Source: Syntrophomonas sp.
Lineage (GTDB): Bacteria > Bacillota > Syntrophomonadia > Syntrophomonadales > Syntrophomonadaceae
Reading direction: 5' to 3'
NCBI GenBank assembly: GCA_016841875.1
Contig: JAENYG010000004.1
Coordinates: 143,540-207,539, forward strand
DNA: 64,000 bases
Below the pieces are notes generated by a model. The model made no database searches and was not told the DNA's origin. It worked only from the letters and a program-made list of their open reading frames with translations. The translations under genes and the position numbers were made by a program. This document shows positions 9,813 through 18,089 of the stretch, piece by piece. How positions within the stretch are numbered: position 1 is the stretch's first letter; each line of letters starts with the position of its first letter.

Positions 9813-10016
9813 TGTTTATCCCCTTTCGGTTTTTTATTAAAATACTTTTTCCTATATATTACTTTATACATGTAAAAATTCCTGCCTTTATGAGCAGAGT
9901 TTTTAGCCGGTGCTGCTCCGAGCTATAAATTAAGTTTTTTTGGCATTTTATTACAGGAAATTACCAGGTAAAGGCAGAAATTGTATTGATATTATATTAT
10001 TTCAAGGAGGCTATCA

Positions 10017-10379
10017 ATGAAATTTAAAGCACTTAAAATGCTTGGCAATTTTTCTTTGATCTTGATCAACATCTTTCTAATAATTAAATATCTTGAGCTG
10101 ATAATTGGGTTTTATGATCCGTTTATGCTGGAACACCTGCTTAACCTCTTCTGGGGCCAATTCGGAGCTGGAGTCATATTTGCTATTTCTGAAGGTTTTC
10201 AGGTGGGCATGCCGGCAGTACCTGTGTTAGCTGGTATTGGGCTGTTTATGGCATGGGTAATCGGTATGGAAATAAATAAAGTGAAAAAACCGGCCTACTG
10301 GAGTATCAGCCTGATCATCCTGATCATAGTTAATATGATAATTTTCCCCTTAGTAGTTGAATTTCCCGTTAATCTTTAA
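10017..10379 (+). CDS. small predicted membrane protein, function unknown
   Basis: 120 residues with three hydrophobic stretches (about 12-31, 52-85 including a glycine-rich bend, and 95-113) and a Lys-rich N-terminus, so it is probably an inner-membrane protein. AAGGAGG lies 7 bases before the ATG, which makes it a good gene. I do not recognise a family. It precedes the AraC-type regulator by 78 bp on the same strand. Confidence 0.65.
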   Translation: MKFKALKMLGNFSLILINIFLIIKYLELIIGFYDPFMLEHLLNLFWGQFGAGVIFAISEGFQVGMPAVPVLAGIGLFMAWVIGMEINKVKKPAYWSISLIILIIVNMIIFPLVVEFPVNL

Positions 10380-10457
10380 GTAATCCGCTGCAAGACAAGC
10401 GTCCTGCTATGTGCTATCATGCTGGATATACTGCTTGGATATAGGGAGAGAATATCT

Positions 10458-11171
10458 ATGAACAATCAGGAAGGCATACTTTGCGAGCGCAGAACATATT
10501 CTAACGATTCCAGTACCCATCACCACGACTTTGCCCAGCTTATTCTGCCCCTGGAGGGTACTCTTACCATCGAAACCAATTATCATAATTTGAAATTGGA
10601 TGCTGATCACTTGTTTTTTATCCCCCCAGCGTTAGACCATACTTTTTGTGCCCGGGAGCGCAATGAATTTCTGGTGCTGGATATCCCTGTTTTCACCTTT
10701 CCAGAAGTATATCAACCAGATCTCAATAACGAACTTTTTACAGAGCTGGACGATAAATTGAGAGCCATCCGTTTATTGATGGTATATGAATCTCAACCAG
10801 GCAAAAACCACAGCCGTGGACTAACTGACTTGATTCGTTATACTTCTGGTCTGCTGTTTCCTGCTGCTGTACCAACATCTATAGATTATATCCACCAGCA
10901 TTACTTTGAAAAAATAAGTCTGGATCAGCTGGCTTTACTGGAGCATTTTAATACTACTTATTACTGTGAATGGTTTAATAAAAAAATGGGGGTCACCCCC
11001 ATCACTTACATTCAAAATATTCGCCTGAAAAAGGCCCAGGAATTGTTACAAGAGACTGACCTGTCGGTGATGGAAATTGCCCACCTGGTTGGTTATGAGC
11101 AGCAGTCCTCACTCACCCGGCTTTTCAGAAAACATTTAGGACAATCCCCCCGAGCTTATAGGAATACTTAA
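10458..11171 (+). CDS. AraC-family transcriptional regulator with cupin sensor
   Basis: 237-residue regulator. The N-terminal half (about 20-85) looks like a cupin sensor, with HHHDFAQLILPLEG and HLFFIPP. The C-terminal 100 residues hold the two helix-turn-helix motifs of AraC proteins (ISLDQLALLEHFNTTYYCEW and MEIAHLVGYEQQSSLTRLFRKHLGQSP). An in-frame ATG at 10419 is ignored because GGGAGAG lies 7 bases before the ATG at 10458. The gene directly downstream is an EamA-type exporter, a common arrangement in which the regulator controls the transporter; a palindrome lies between them at 11203-11218. Confidence 0.88.
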   Translation: MNNQEGILCERRTYSNDSSTHHHDFAQLILPLEGTLTIETNYHNLKLDADHLFFIPPALDHTFCARERNEFLVLDIPVFTFPEVYQPDLNNELFTELDDKLRAIRLLMVYESQPGKNHSRGLTDLIRYTSGLLFPAAVPTSIDYIHQHYFEKISLDQLALLEHFNTTYYCEWFNKKMGVTPITYIQNIRLKKAQELLQETDLSVMEIAHLVGYEQQSSLTRLFRKHLGQSPRAYRNT

Positions 11172-11202
11172 CCCGGCTATAATAACCCGAATATCGGCTA
11201 AA

Positions 11203-11218
11203 AAATCACTTGTGATTT
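11203..11218. promoter_or_regulatory. palindrome between araC-type gene and transporter
   Basis: AAATCAC-TT-GTGATTT is a perfect 16-base palindrome 45 bases before the transporter start. It may be an operator. AraC proteins more often bind direct repeats, so another regulator or a small hairpin is also possible. Confidence 0.35.
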
Positions 11219-11262
11219 CGATTATAATAAACTTTAGTATTTAAGTTAAAGAAGGAGTCACT

Positions 11263-12132
11263 ATGCAGCGCGGGATTTTATTAATTTTACTGGCGGCCAT
11301 ACTCTGGGGAACGACCGGTATTTCTGCCCGATACATAAACGATATTTATCCGCTGTCTCCCTTGACTATCGGAGCCTGGCGGCTCCTGTTTGCTTCACCC
11401 CTTCTCATCTTGCTCTCCTTTCTAAGCAAGGGTAATAAAGAACCTTTGCAGAAAGAACATTTGGGTATTTTTCTGATATATGGTGTGACTGTAGCCACCT
11501 ACCAATTGAGTTTTTTCTCGGCCGTTACTTTTGCCATGGTTTCAACCGCCACTCTGATTGCGATATGTACCTCTCCAGTGTTTGTAGCCATTTTATCGAA
11601 ATTATTTTTAAAAGAAAGCTTAAACGCTAAAGTTTTTATTGCCCTGGTCTTGAGCATCAGCGGTACTATATTAATCATGGATATATACCAGCTTGATTTT
11701 TCTCTCGATTCCAACAGTTCGCTGGGTTACCTGCTGGCACTCGGTGCCGGTTTATCTTATGCCATTTATGCAGTAGCAGGAAAGTCCCTGCTGACTCATT
11801 ACTCGCCGCTGCGGATAGTATCTATAACGTTTTCCCTGGGAGCATTATTTATGCTGCCATTTATACCAGTACCAGCTGATCTTCCGCTGGCAGTATGGGG
11901 CATCCTCTTATTCCTGGGAGTTGTACCTACTGCTCTGGCTTATATTATTTACACTACCGGTTTAAAAAGCACTACCGCTACCAGTGCCGCTATAGCATCT
12001 CTATTCGAACCGATGACTGCCACTTTTTTGGCTTTGACCTTCATTGGTGAGCGTCTCAATTTGATGCAGTCTATTGGTGCAGTTCTGTTATTTTCCGCCC
12101 TGTCCATTATAAGTATAAAGAAAACATCCTGA
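11263..12132 (+). CDS. EamA/DMT-family transporter
   Basis: 289-residue membrane protein of the drug/metabolite transporter superfamily, with ten predicted hydrophobic segments and two internally repeated EamA halves (each with a pattern like AAILWGTTGISARYI and GAGLSYAIYAVAGKSLL). It probably exports a metabolite or amino acid; the substrate is unknown. GAAGGAG lies before the ATG. It follows the AraC-type regulator by 91 bp and ends 9 bp from the convergent corA gene, leaving no room for a separate terminator. Confidence 0.88.
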   Translation: MQRGILLILLAAILWGTTGISARYINDIYPLSPLTIGAWRLLFASPLLILLSFLSKGNKEPLQKEHLGIFLIYGVTVATYQLSFFSAVTFAMVSTATLIAICTSPVFVAILSKLFLKESLNAKVFIALVLSISGTILIMDIYQLDFSLDSNSSLGYLLALGAGLSYAIYAVAGKSLLTHYSPLRIVSITFSLGALFMLPFIPVPADLPLAVWGILLFLGVVPTALAYIIYTTGLKSTTATSAAIASLFEPMTATFLALTFIGERLNLMQSIGAVLLFSALSIISIKKTS

Positions 12133-12141
12133 GCATTTTGA

Positions 12142-13230
12142 CTAAAACCATTTCCTGCGGCGGAAGTAACTGAACATAAGAAGTGCAGTGACCAGCATAA
12201 ATCCCAGAATAGTAATATAACCGTAAGGCCAGTTTAATTCCGGCATATTTAAGGGACCTGCCTGAGGGTTAAAGTTCATCCCATAGATCCCGGTAATGAA
12301 TGTAAGCGGTATAAATATGGTTGCTATCAGGGTTAATACCTTCATTACCTCATTCATCTGGTTGTTCACCAGTGAAAGGTAGGATTCCAGTATGCTGCTG
12401 GAAATCTCACGATAACTGGCGATAATACTCAAGAGCTGAATGGTGTGATCATAGGAATCACGCAGGTATACTTTCACCTGCTCATCTATCAAACTGGTTT
12501 CGTCTTTGAGCATGGTATTAACTACTTCCTGGGCCTCCCAGATATATTTTTCCATCATAATTAATTGTATTTTTAAATTATGTACTTCTTCTATAACATT
12601 GTCACCTTGTCTGGTAAACACCGATTCCTCTAAAAGGTCAATATGGTCTCTCACTCTGGTCAAACCCGGGAAATATCGATCTATCAGGGCATCACATATA
12701 CTATAACATAAATAATCCGCACCCTGACTGCGTATCATTCCTTTGCTGCTTCGCAGACGGGTCCGTATTAATTCAAAAGCATCTTCTTCATTTTCTGCCA
12801 GCGTTAATATAGTATTATCTGCAGAAAATATGCTAACCTGCCAGGCAGTATGGGTATTGTCTTGTAATAAGTACATGACTATAAAATAATAATTATCATA
12901 AAAATCAATTTTAGAGCGCTGCCCGCTATTTAGAACGTCCTCCAGGGACAGGGGATGAAGATTAAAACGCTTTCCCAGAGAATCCAGCATAGCCGCTGAG
13001 GGGTGTCCATCTATATTTATCCAGGTTATCACACCCTCCTCTTCTCCCACCCCTAATTCCTCTAAATTATTGATGGTTTTTTCGAAGAAATAATCAGGTG
13101 AAAACTTAATGATGTGAATATTGTTCCGAAGTTCCTCATCTTCTACGTGATTAACCAGTGTTCCAGGTTCCGTGCCCGGGGGATGGTAATAATTTGAACT
13201 CGGGTGATAAAAGGATTTTGCTTTAGACAT
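12142..13230 (-). CDS. corA: magnesium/cobalt transporter CorA
   Basis: 362-residue divalent-cation channel. The large N-terminal cytoplasmic domain is followed by two C-terminal membrane helices, with the ion-selectivity motif GMN in ITGIYGMNFNPQAG between them and a basic tail (YFRRRKW). Length and architecture are normal for the family. An AAGGGAAG-type site lies upstream of the ATG. It is monocistronic and convergent with the EamA gene. Confidence 0.93.
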   Translation of the reverse strand: MSKAKSFYHPSSNYYHPPGTEPGTLVNHVEDEELRNNIHIIKFSPDYFFEKTINNLEELGVGEEEGVITWINIDGHPSAAMLDSLGKRFNLHPLSLEDVLNSGQRSKIDFYDNYYFIVMYLLQDNTHTAWQVSIFSADNTILTLAENEEDAFELIRTRLRSSKGMIRSQGADYLCYSICDALIDRYFPGLTRVRDHIDLLEESVFTRQGDNVIEEVHNLKIQLIMMEKYIWEAQEVVNTMLKDETSLIDEQVKVYLRDSYDHTIQLLSIIASYREISSSILESYLSLVNNQMNEVMKVLTLIATIFIPLTFITGIYGMNFNPQAGPLNMPELNWPYGYITILGFMLVTALLMFSYFRRRKWF

Positions 13231-13417
13231 CTACCCTGCTTCCCTTCTTATAAGTTCATTGGAGGTTTTTCATAATTATACCAAAGATATCTGGCGGGGA
13301 GTGTTCTGTTTGCAGCTTGACGTTCCCTACTTCCCATATTTGGTACAAATAATAGAATATAAGCAAGGTTTGAAATGCCTCTAGCAAGTATCTGGGAGGG
13401 GCCAACAGGTGGTGAAT

Positions 13418-14518
13418 TTACAGAAGCTTCCTCACTACTTTACATATACGATAGGTTCGAACTGCAGGGGGGCCCGACTCGGCCAGCAGTTCTCGGGCTG
13501 CTTTTTCTAATCCCTGTTCCTTGATTTTACGGTCGGATAAATACATGGCCAGAAGTCCTTCCACTACTGTTTTGGCAAAGGCACTTGCGGGCAGGCAGCC
13601 GATTGAACGGTGTGACTGGCGCACAAAAAGCTTCAGACGCTTCATCATCTCTTCGCTGCTATCATAGTAGAAGGTAAAGTTCAAATCACCGCCCAGAATG
13701 TCTTCCCGACGGTCTATAAAATAGTCCAGGAGTATATGCAGTCCGCATATCCAGGGAAAGTAAGCCTTAACAGTGTTCTCGACTTCCTCCTGCCCCAGGT
13801 TTTTCCTGCTAGCCAAACCCATCAGAGCAAAAACTGCCAGGGTTGATCCACAAGCGGCAGCGTATTCCTGCCAGAAAAGACAGTTGTGCCTGGTATTTGC
13901 GGATGTTGCCCAATCTTTCAGGGTATCCTCTCTGATTTCTATCATAAGGTGTTTGTTAACCTGCAGGTTTGCATACAGATCTACCAGAGCCAGCACATGA
14001 TCCTCTACCCTTTCCCATGATGGGAGTTCTGCTATATGAATTCTGCATTCATGAACCAGTTTTTCTAAATATCCATTATCATTTTTATATGGATAATATT
14101 TATAGTAGTCGGCCGGTTCCTTTCCCGGACTCAAAGCATCAATCAATGAGCAATGCAGCTGTTCAAAAGCTCTTCCATCAGTACATCCAGCCCGATCACA
14201 AAGATTATCCAGATAATCGCAGATGGTCTGAAAAGCGACTATAAGTTTCAGTAGTTCCCGGCGTTTTTCGGGATAGGGCACGGCAAAAACCGCTCCCCCC
14301 TGGCAGTGAAAATCTTTGGTCTTCAGACTCAAGAGGGCCTGGCGCTTCAGTTCACTACTGGGGCCAAGTTCCGCTTCTTGTTGCCAGTATTTGAGCAGTT
14401 TTCTTACTTCGGGCAGTATCCCGCTGATATAAGTGTACAGGATGCTGCTCTGCCCCTTTACCTTTCTGCTGCTCATCCGGTATATTAATTCATTGCCGGT
14501 ACTATCAAGTGTTCCCAC
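13418..14518 (-). CDS. ytpB: DUF2600 family protein, YtpB-like class IB terpene synthase
   Basis: 366 residues, similar in length and pattern to Bacillus YtpB (tetraprenyl-beta-curcumene synthase), which cyclises a C35 prenyl diphosphate. Aspartate-rich metal-binding candidates are DYLDNLCDR near residue 110 and LLDYFIDRREDILGGD near 255. The start is a GTG at 14518, supported by GGGAGG 7 bases upstream, so it overlaps the polyprenyl synthase gene by 34 bases and is probably translationally coupled to it. That coupling supports use of the prenyl chain made by the neighbour. Product identity is inferred from family only. Confidence 0.8.
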   Translation of the reverse strand: MGTLDSTGNELIYRMSSRKVKGQSSILYTYISGILPEVRKLLKYWQQEAELGPSSELKRQALLSLKTKDFHCQGGAVFAVPYPEKRRELLKLIVAFQTICDYLDNLCDRAGCTDGRAFEQLHCSLIDALSPGKEPADYYKYYPYKNDNGYLEKLVHECRIHIAELPSWERVEDHVLALVDLYANLQVNKHLMIEIREDTLKDWATSANTRHNCLFWQEYAAACGSTLAVFALMGLASRKNLGQEEVENTVKAYFPWICGLHILLDYFIDRREDILGGDLNFTFYYDSSEEMMKRLKLFVRQSHRSIGCLPASAFAKTVVEGLLAMYLSDRKIKEQGLEKAARELLAESGPPAVRTYRICKVVRKLL

Positions 14519-15537
14519 TCAGCAGCCTCCCTTCCGAAAGAGACTATATTTTCAGTGGGCCGATAGTGTCTTTCCATTAAATAAATAGCAGTATCTTTGA
14601 GGGCCTGTCGAGCAGGACTCACCGGTAGTTCGTCAATCATATCCAGAGCCTGATGTAAAAAAACCTGGGATCGCCTGATGCTTTCTTCCAGGGCGCCACA
14701 CTCGGATAGTAATTCAACTATCTCTGGCAGTCTTTCGATACTGCTCTTTCCATTTTCCAATAGCTTACGCAGTTTTATTCCCTGCTCATGGTCTCTTAGT
14801 GCCAGTATTACCGGCAGAGTGATGTTACCCTGGGTAAGATCGTTTCCTACCGGCTTACCAAGATTAACTTCATCGTCCGTAAAATCGAGAACATCATCGA
14901 TCAATTGATACGCATAACCCAGATTAAGCCCAAATTTTTCAAGTATCCAAACTTCTTCCGGTTCGGCTTCTGCCGCCAGTGCTCCTACCCGACAGGAAGA
15001 TGCAAACAGGCAGGCTGTTTTGCGGTAGGTCTTTTCGCAATACTCTTCCTCACTGATATTTAAATCACAGTTTAAGGATAGCTGTTTTATTTCTCCGGTA
15101 CACATAACCTGTATGGTGGAAGTTATGTTATCCATCACTTCTTTCAGGCTGTGCTGATTAATCAGGTTGAAAGCCGCGGCAAACAGGTAATCCCCGGTAA
15201 GCACACTGGTCTGGTTTCCCCAGCGGTTGTTGACGCTTTCCCTGCCCCGCCTGCTGGCCGCTTTATCTATCACATCATCGTGAACCAGAGAAGCCATATG
15301 AATAAGCTCCACCGCCGCCGCTATATCGATTATTTTATTCTCATCATGAGGCTTGATCGATGCGGATAAAAAAACCAGACGAGGGCGCAGCATCTTTCCG
15401 CTGCTCTGCAAAAGGTAACTTAATATATCATCAATCTCATCATAGCCTGTCTTTAATACTTCCTTCATTCGGATGCTTATGGCTTTTTCAGGAAATACAA
15501 CCGGGCTGTCATTTTTGTCAATGTTGATAATCAACAC
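14485..15537 (-). CDS. polyprenyl diphosphate synthase (trans-prenyltransferase)
   Basis: 350-residue chain-elongating prenyltransferase that adds isopentenyl diphosphate to allylic primers. The first Asp-rich motif is HDDVIDKAASRRG and the second is QLIDDVLDFTDD. It resembles the heptaprenyl/octaprenyl synthase large subunit used for menaquinone side chains. The 5' end is uncertain: GGAG overlaps the GTG at 15537, and TTG, ATT or ATC codons a few positions later fit the site equally well. It is the first gene of the pair with ytpB. Confidence 0.87.
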   Translation of the reverse strand: MLIINIDKNDSPVVFPEKAISIRMKEVLKTGYDEIDDILSYLLQSSGKMLRPRLVFLSASIKPHDENKIIDIAAAVELIHMASLVHDDVIDKAASRRGRESVNNRWGNQTSVLTGDYLFAAAFNLINQHSLKEVMDNITSTIQVMCTGEIKQLSLNCDLNISEEEYCEKTYRKTACLFASSCRVGALAAEAEPEEVWILEKFGLNLGYAYQLIDDVLDFTDDEVNLGKPVGNDLTQGNITLPVILALRDHEQGIKLRKLLENGKSSIERLPEIVELLSECGALEESIRRSQVFLHQALDMIDELPVSPARQALKDTAIYLMERHYRPTENIVSFGREAAEWEHLIVPAMN

Positions 15538-15614
15538 TCCTTTGTGGGGATTCTCATATTAGTTTTACCTCCCGGTTTACACAATATACCACTGGGATGG
15601 ATTTGATCGCAGGC

Positions 15615-15643
15615 AAAAAAACAGCGGCATTATTCTACCGCTG
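15615..15643 (-). terminator. terminator after the toxin-like gene
   Basis: On the minus strand, CAGCGG-N10-CCGCTG is followed by TTTTTTT, about 30 bases after the stop at 15673. This is a strong intrinsic terminator. Confidence 0.8.
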
Positions 15644-15672
15644 CTTCTTCTATATTCGCAAATATCTCGGGG

Positions 15673-15981
15673 CTACAATAACCAGGCATAGTCCTGGCGG
15701 GTAAGCGTCCACATAAACGGTGCTTCTTTGATCTGATAAACCAACAAATACCGTTGTCCCAGCAAAAGCTTTCGGTATTTTCCTGCCGGAAGCAGAGTAT
15801 CCGTCAGCCATGGATTCCTTTCCGGGAACTGTTCCAGCGACCTGGCCTTTTCCTGAAAGGCTTCAATTAACTTCAGGGCTGCTTGCTCACTGACCTGGGC
15901 TAGAAACCGTGCATGGGATACCAGCATTTGCGTGGCCTCATCTGAAATGACTACGATATGCCGCTTATTTTGGCTGTCCAT
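15673..15981 (-). CDS. RelE/ParE-family toxin, possibly damaged near its C-terminus
   Basis: About 102 residues of the RelE/ParE ribonuclease/gyrase-toxin superfamily (HIVVISDEATQMLVSHARFLAQVSE ... YRKLLLGQRYLLVYQI). The ATG at 15981 is preferred over the GTG at 15993 because GAGGT lies 5 bases before it. The end reads KEAPFMWTLTRQDYAWLL; relatives I recall have a VYVD...VVDCRQDYGWL ending, and VYVDA is present here in another reading frame (15692-15727). That suggests small indels changed 8-10 residues. The partner antitoxin is frameshifted, so the module is probably decaying. Recall-based; not aligned. Confidence 0.65.
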   Translation of the reverse strand: MDSQNKRHIVVISDEATQMLVSHARFLAQVSEQAALKLIEAFQEKARSLEQFPERNPWLTDTLLPAGKYRKLLLGQRYLLVYQIKEAPFMWTLTRQDYAWLL

Positions 15982-16256
15982 CCAGTACCTCACGGATGGC
16001 AGATTTCATCATAGCAGAGACCTCGTCAATGGAATGACCCGTCTTTCCGTTCAGCCTGCCTTCCTCGGCAGCAATCAGATTTTCGCGCAGCCGCAGCATG
16101 CTTTCCCTTCTCACAAAACTTTCTATATCCATTACCACGAGATCTCCCTCGCCGTTTTTCGTAAGATAAACCGGTTCTCCTGAGCGCTTGCACAACTCAG
16201 ATATTTCATTGTAGTTTGTAGTTTTTGCGGATTGCTGCAGAGGGTTTAATGTTCAT
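15965..16256 (-). pseudogene. Phd/YefM-family antitoxin, frameshifted by a 7-bp duplication
   Basis: The ATG at 16256 opens MNIKPSAAIRKNY, a typical YefM start, but the frame then hits TGA. The cause is a tandem 7-bp repeat (AACTACA twice on the minus strand, 16210-16223). Removing one copy restores NYNEISELCKRSGEPVYLTK joined to the rest of the protein (KNGEGDLVVMDIESF ...), which remains open to 15965. The downstream part could still start at a TTG near 16195, but it would lack the N-terminal DNA-binding strand. It overlaps the toxin gene by 17 bases. Confidence 0.8.
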
Positions 16257-16457
16257 TATGCAAATCGCCTCTCTTTATAGCAAGATTATATCTTTATTAT
16301 ATGCTTATAGTACTACCTATAAGCCGTTTTGTCTCTAACATGCTGTTATCTCCTTACTGGGCCGCCCCTCAGGCTAATGACAAAAGCGATCTGCAAAAGC
16401 GCTGCATGTCTCCCCAGCAGTCTATTGTTCAACCCTTAACTAAAGGAGTTCTATCTA

Positions 16458-17192
16458 TCAAGTAGCCAGCAGTTTCTTTTTGACCTGCTCATGAGCCATC
16501 TGTTCTATGTAATCATCCAGCCTGCGGTTTAACTCGATCCCCCGTCGCGCAGCCATAGTCTTCAAATAATAATCTGCAGCTCCTGGATTTTTAGGCAGCA
16601 GCGGCCCATGCAAATAGGTCCCAATAAGATTTTTGTATTTTATGCCTTCTTGCTTATCTTCCCCATTGTTCCCATAGCCTTTGATAACCGTACCGAAAGG
16701 CCGTAAAGAGTCATCTTCAAAGTAGGTCCTTCCACCATGATTTTCAAATCCTACCACACTTATTTCCTCTCCATCTATACAGGCTTTTATTAAGACATTG
16801 CCTATCAAGCGATTCTTCGCTCCCCGGGTGATGAAATCAAAAAATTTCAAACCCTCCATAACCTGCCCATCAACAGCTATATAAGATATTCCCAAGAGCT
16901 GATAAGCTCCGCAAATGCACAGAACCGGCATGCCATCCTCAATATGGGCCATGAATTCATCCGAACGTCCCACCAGATCACGGTATACCAGCCCCTGTTC
17001 CCGGTCTGAACCTCCACCCAGGAAGATCATATCGATGCTGGCATAATCTATTTTTTCTCCTAGACGGATATTTTTTATTCTGCAGTCGTGGCCGTGCCAG
17101 CGCATCCTCTGCTGCAGGCACAGCAGGTTACCTCTATCTCCATAAAGGTTTAGCAGATCCGGATACATATGTGCAATTACAAAACCAGCCAT
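16458..17192 (-). CDS. gatD: GatD, lipid II isoglutaminyl synthase glutaminase subunit
   Basis: CobB/CobQ-type class I glutamine amidotransferase of 244 residues. It supplies ammonia to MurT for amidation of D-glutamate in the lipid II stem peptide. The nucleophile is C94 in VLCICGAYQLLG and the histidine is H195 in GTYLHGP; in Staphylococcus aureus GatD the cysteine is also residue 94. The ATG at 17192 is chosen because GGGAG is 9 bases upstream, whereas it abuts the alternative ATG at 17201. Unusually, two small genes separate it from murT. Confidence 0.88.
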   Translation of the reverse strand: MAGFVIAHMYPDLLNLYGDRGNLLCLQQRMRWHGHDCRIKNIRLGEKIDYASIDMIFLGGGSDREQGLVYRDLVGRSDEFMAHIEDGMPVLCICGAYQLLGISYIAVDGQVMEGLKFFDFITRGAKNRLIGNVLIKACIDGEEISVVGFENHGGRTYFEDDSLRPFGTVIKGYGNNGEDKQEGIKYKNLIGTYLHGPLLPKNPGAADYYLKTMAARRGIELNRRLDDYIEQMAHEQVKKKLLAT

Positions 17193-17347
17193 GTCTTTCA
17201 TCTCCCAGAAGCAGGATCATTTTATCTATACCAAGAACCTAATATTTTTTGCACTTCCTTGAGCAAAGCCAGGTTCGATAAAGAACCCAATAATGCTGCC
17301 TGGGCAGCAAATTATTGTAGTATTTCTCCCCTGCGGTAGTATATAAG

Positions 17348-17611
17348 TCATTGTTTAACCACAGTCCTGCATATGAATACCGTAATCAGAGAACTAATAC
17401 AGGCCAATCCAGAAACGAGACTTATAAGCATAGGGATAAATGTCAGCCACCAGTCCAGGGGGTATAATAACATGCTGGCCATGGCAATAATAAAAATCGT
17501 CCCACTTATTATAGCTGGAAGAAACCTGATGGTCTTTTTTTCATGTCGGGCTGCAGCCAGCGAAAAAATAATAAAAACCAAAATTGTGATAGCTGCTGCG
17601 GGATACACCAT
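17348..17611 (-). CDS. small membrane protein between murT and gatD
   Basis: 87 residues with three hydrophobic segments (about 4-20, 30-47, 52-80) joined by short loops (ARHEKKTIR, LYPLDWW). AGGGG precedes the ATG. No family recognised. Its position inside the murT-gatD unit suggests a cell-envelope role, but nothing in the chain proves it. It follows the lipoprotein gene by 20 bp. A GCTGCC/GGCAGC hairpin lies in the 155-bp gap to gatD. Confidence 0.6.
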   Translation of the reverse strand: MVYPAAAITILVFIIFSLAAARHEKKTIRFLPAIISGTIFIIAMASMLLYPLDWWLTFIPMLISLVSGLACISSLITVFICRTVVKQ

Positions 17612-17631
17612 ATAACATCACCCCTTAACCT

Positions 17632-18078
17632 CTACTGCTTGGCTGGCAGCTCGATCAACTCTTCAGTGCCAACCCGAAAGCCGGTAATTATGGGTTCCAT
17701 GGCTATAATATCCTGCTTGCTTAAGTCACTGGAATCAAAAACGATTTCTCCATCAACCCCTATTGAATCGCTAGCGGCTACCTTTTTTTTAACCTCTACT
17801 CTGGTATCCCCGCTTATTATCCTCCCGTTTATATCTGCAGTTAGCAGCGGTTCTAAAAAAGAAATATATGTGTCTTGATCTGAATCATTGCAGAGATTAA
17901 TAGTAAAAGACAGCTTCTGCTCATCAAATTTATCTGGATCTACAGATCCCATGGCTGAAGTCATGCTGCTTATCTGCAGACCTTTGCTGCTCTGCTGTGA
18001 TTCTGCACAACCGGCGGTAAAAACCAGCAGTAATATAACTGCTGTAGCATAAACTAATGATCTTCGATGTTTTCTCAT
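17632..18078 (-). CDS. putative lipoprotein between murT and gatD
   Basis: 148 residues. A basic N-terminus and hydrophobic stretch end in the lipobox FTAGC, so the protein is probably lipid-anchored outside the membrane after cleavage before the cysteine. The rest is a mixed beta-type domain (LSFTINLCNDSDQDTYISFLEP). The ATG at 18078 is chosen because AGGGGAG lies just upstream; a GTG at 18093 would place that site inside the gene. It begins 11 bases after murT ends, so the two are co-transcribed. Function unknown. Confidence 0.7.
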   Translation of the reverse strand: MRKHRRSLVYATAVILLLVFTAGCAESQQSSKGLQISSMTSAMGSVDPDKFDEQKLSFTINLCNDSDQDTYISFLEPLLTADINGRIISGDTRVEVKKKVAASDSIGVDGEIVFDSSDLSKQDIIAMEPIITGFRVGTEELIELPAKQ

Positions 18079-18089
18079 GGACTCCCCTT

